Assembly (NCBI GenBank): GCA_963802765.1
Contig: CAWDJZ010000008.1
Location: forward strand, 67,128-131,127
Direction: 5' to 3'
Source of the DNA: Gaiellasilicea sp963802765
Lineage (GTDB): Bacteria; Actinomycetota; Thermoleophilia; Gaiellales; Gaiellaceae
DNA: 64,000 nucleotides
A program made the translations under genes and the position numbers. Position 1 is the stretch's first letter, and each line of letters opens with the position of its first letter. Positions 62,146 through 64,000 of the stretch are shown here, one piece after another. The notes beneath the pieces were generated by a model. The model did no database searches. It was not told the origin of the DNA and saw nothing but the letters and a program-made list of their open reading frames with translations.

Positions 62146-62946
62146 ATGGCAGCTGAGGCGACCGCTCCGAGCACCGTCTGGGCGCTCGGCGACTACCACC
62201 GGTTCGCGAAGGAGATGGTCTGGAGCGTCGGCCCGGAGCTCGTGGAGGCGGCCGGGATCGGGCCCGGACAGCGCGTGCTCGACGTCGCCGCCGGCACGGG
62301 CAATGTCGCGATCCGCGCCGCGGAGGCCGGAGCCGCCGTCGTCGCCTCCGATCTGACACCCGAAAGCCTGGCGTCGGGCGAACGGGAAGCGCGCGAACGC
62401 AGTGTCACGGTGGTGTGGGTCGTCGCCGACGCGCAGGCGCTGCCGTTCGGGGACGCCGAGTTCGACGCGGTCACCTCGTGCTTCGGCGCAATGTTCGCGC
62501 CCGACCATCACGCGGTGGCGGACGAATTGCTCCGCGTCTGCAAGCCGGGCGGCGCGATCGCGATGGCGAACTTCACGCCGGAGGGCGGCGTCGGCGAGTT
62601 CTTCGGCGTCTTCGCGCCGTACCTGCCGGCGCCTCCGCCCGGCGCGCAGCCGCCGGTCCTCTGGGGCGACGAGTCGCACGTCCGCGAACTCTTCGGCGAC
62701 CGCACGTCGCTCGAGCTCGAGCGCAGATGGCTCGTCGAACGCTGCGCCGGTGGGCCGCGCGCGTACTGCGACTTCTACCGCGAGACGTTCGGCCCGGCGG
62801 TCGCCGCATACGACGGCGCAGGCGACCAGGTCGGGACGCTCGACCGCGCTTTCCTCGACTTCGCGACGCGCCGGAACCGCGGCGGCGCCAAGGGGCCCTC
62901 CGAGTACCACTACGAGTACCTGCTCGCCCTCGCGACGAAGGGCTAG
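62146..62946 (+). CDS. class I SAM-dependent methyltransferase
   Basis: 266-residue methyltransferase; ATG 62146 chosen because a GGGAGGAG lies at the right distance (a longer start at 62074 is possible). Motif I VLDVAAGTGNVAIRAAEAG, motif post-I VVASDLTPESLASG, VADAQALPFGDAEFDAVTSC and motif III LLRVCKPGGAIAMANFTPEG. Ubiquinone/menaquinone-methyltransferase-like class; LuxR-methyltransferase pairs of this kind recur in actinobacteria. Substrate unknown. Confidence 0.87.
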   Translation: MAAEATAPSTVWALGDYHRFAKEMVWSVGPELVEAAGIGPGQRVLDVAAGTGNVAIRAAEAGAAVVASDLTPESLASGEREARERSVTVVWVVADAQALPFGDAEFDAVTSCFGAMFAPDHHAVADELLRVCKPGGAIAMANFTPEGGVGEFFGVFAPYLPAPPPGAQPPVLWGDESHVRELFGDRTSLELERRWLVERCAGGPRAYCDFYRETFGPAVAAYDGAGDQVGTLDRAFLDFATRRNRGGAKGPSEYHYEYLLALATKG

Positions 62947-62968
62947 ATCGCGGTGCGATACTCCGGCC

Positions 62969-63323
62969 GTGGACGGAGTGGCGATCGGCCCGGATGGCGG
63001 CGAGAAGGTCACCCGCGCGGCGCAGACACCATCGCATCCTCGCCGAGCTGCCGGAGATGGAGGTGATCGAGCTTCGCTTCGGGCCGGACTTCGAAGGCGT
63101 CGATCCGCACGCGCACGCCGACCACGTCGACTCGTTCTACGTCCTCGAAGGAGAGGCGGAGTTCACCGTCGGAGACGAGGTGCTCCGGGTTGGCCCGGGT
63201 GGCTACGTCGCTGCGCCGATCGGCGTCGTGCACGGCTTCCGCAACGCCGGCGAAGGCGAGCTGCGCCTGCTCAACGTCCACGCGCCGAACGTGGGCTTCG
63301 CGCAGCGGCTCCGCGACCGCTAG
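62969..63323 (+). CDS. cupin-domain protein, frame-interrupted near the 5' end
   Basis: Small cupin barrel. From GTG 62969 the N-terminus reads VDGVAIGPDGGEKVTRAAQ, then the frame changes near 63030; the cupin core RILAELPEMEVIELRFGPDF, HAHADHVDSFYVLEGEAEFT (metal-binding HxH..E), VGPGGYVAAPIGVVHGFRNA (second motif with His) ends at 63323. Repaired length about 118 residues. Probably a metal-binding enzyme or ligand-binding protein; function unknown. Ends one base from the convergent PIN toxin. Confidence 0.78.
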
Positions 63324-63755
63324 TCACGGTGCGAACGGGTCGACGAGCAGGACGCCGTCGTAGCGCTGCCCGTGACTCAGTTCTTCGCTGTAGAGAACGT
63401 CGCAGCCGAGTGCGGCGGCGCTATGGACGATCATCGCGTCCCAGAATGAGATGCCGAGCCGCTCACGGGTTTCGATCGCAGAGAGCACATCGCCGGCGCT
63501 GGGCGCATGGGTCGACCATTTCGCGTAGTCGGCAACTGCCGCGGCCGCGTCCGACGAGTCGAGCGGATCGGCGATACGCCCGGTCACGGTGACAAAGAAC
63601 TCTTGGAGCACCTGAATGCTGAGACAGCCCTTCCGGGTGCGCCACAGATCGTCGACGAGCCGGCGTGCAGCCTCGCGTTTCGGCCCAGCCGTCGTGTCGT
63701 GCGCGTAGACGAGGACGTTGGTGTCGACGAACGCCCGCGTCGCGTCAGCGCTCAT
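63324..63755 (-). CDS. PIN-domain toxin (VapC-like)
   Basis: 143-residue PIN ribonuclease from ATG 63755. Acidic residues: RAFVDTNVLVYAHDTTAG, LSIQVLQEFFVTVTGRI (Glu), RLGISFWDAMIVHSAAALG (Asp) and LYSEELSHGQRYDGVLLVDP. It overlaps the RHH antitoxin gene by 11 bases. A second toxin-antitoxin pair in this window besides that at 51.2 kb; the two PIN domains are not close relatives. Confidence 0.9.
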   Translation of the reverse strand: MSADATRAFVDTNVLVYAHDTTAGPKREAARRLVDDLWRTRKGCLSIQVLQEFFVTVTGRIADPLDSSDAAAAVADYAKWSTHAPSAGDVLSAIETRERLGISFWDAMIVHSAAALGCDVLYSEELSHGQRYDGVLLVDPFAP

Positions 63756-63984
63756 GGAGCTCGTCGCGGGTCCAGGTGATCCGGCCGTGCGTGCCAAGGT
63801 CCCAGCCTTGCTCGAGCCTGGCGAGGCTCCGCCGACGGGCCGCCTCGTACCCGGACTCGCGATCCAGGATCTCGTCCAGCGCCTCCGTGAGCATGCGGGA
63901 GATGGAGCTGCCGCGCTCGGCGGCGAGCACCTTCAGTCTCCGCACCTTGTCGGCGGGAAGGGCGAGCGTCACGTTCTGTTTCAC
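63745..63984 (-). CDS. ribbon-helix-helix antitoxin (CopG/VapB-like)
   Basis: 79-residue protein: MKQNVTLALPADKVRRLKVL, AAERGSSISRMLTEALDEIL give the ribbon-helix-helix fold that binds the operon operator as a dimer; the C-terminal tail (YEAARRRSLARLEQGWDLGT, HGRITWTRDELHER) would block the PIN toxin active site. Start ATG is just inside the right edge of the window; the operator probably lies around 63985-64000 and beyond. Confidence 0.88.
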   Translation of the reverse strand: MKQNVTLALPADKVRRLKVLAAERGSSISRMLTEALDEILDRESGYEAARRRSLARLEQGWDLGTHGRITWTRDELHER

Positions 63985-64000
63985 GTAAACGAGTGTAGCA

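Overview
The window reads as a chromosomal segment of a very GC-rich actinobacterium (about 70 % GC by eye, strong G/C in codon position 3, many GTG starts, genes overlapping by 4-11 bases). The gene mix fits Actinomycetota, most likely a Thermoleophilia/Gaiella-type lineage known largely from metagenomes: fused gamma-alpha KorA, DipZ-like protein, PAC2 protein, DrrAB-type exporter, BTAD/cyclase regulator, extracellular-sensor Ser/Thr kinase. The taxonomic placement is inference. No rRNA, tRNA, CRISPR array or transposase was found.

Layout. 1-9 kb: KorA (cut by the window edge), a two-domain VOC protein, a thioredoxin/co-chaperone, an 830-base non-coding stretch with degenerate 36-base repeats, an O-antigen-ligase-like protein with a methyltransferase, an AlkA-like glycosylase, a cyclic-nucleotide-binding protein, ProC and 6-phosphogluconolactonase. 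9-21.6 kb: a DCC-family thiol oxidoreductase whose first redox Cys is replaced by an in-frame UGA (candidate selenoprotein), a large helicase, a DipZ-like protein, an aldo/keto reductase, then selD-ctaA-PAC2, an SDR and a thioredoxin-like lipoprotein. 20.1-21.9 kb is the most striking stretch: an HTH-TPR regulator followed by a 33-residue secreted-peptide gene (RRNPP quorum-sensing architecture), divergent from a small structured RNA with its own promoter and perfect terminator.

22-32 kb: TetR/MFS efflux pair, an acyl-CoA ligase-SDR-LanC-like operon, NAD synthase, a leaderless ArsR/SRPBCC pair, Nudix and Mug repair enzymes. 32-41 kb: membrane protein, enoyl-reductase-like protein, OsmC, class V aminotransferase, M20 peptidase, epimerase, SIS protein, M16 protease, MerR regulator. 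41-45.5 kb: a cell-wall group (M15 carboxypeptidase, L,D-transpeptidase-like protein, PGM1-type ATP-grasp ligase, class A beta-lactamase-like hydrolase). 45.4-48.5 kb: MarR with two operators controlling a DrrAB-type exporter, then three small genes. 48.5-64 kb: BTAD/cyclase/AAA regulator, a VapBC module, four tandem paralogous peptide-binding proteins translationally coupled behind a beta-propeller Ser/Thr kinase without any permease, a LuxR/TPR regulator, a methyltransferase, a cupin and a second PIN/RHH toxin-antitoxin pair.

Thirteen otherwise well-conserved genes are each interrupted by a single frame change. Both halves are recognisable every time, so they are annotated as one locus each. 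Twelve of the thirteen carry the same polarity (one extra base), which suggests sequence-level insertions rather than gene decay. Three copies of a structured repeat, with covarying stems and an invariant GGA/GGGA internal loop, are scattered in intergenic DNA.
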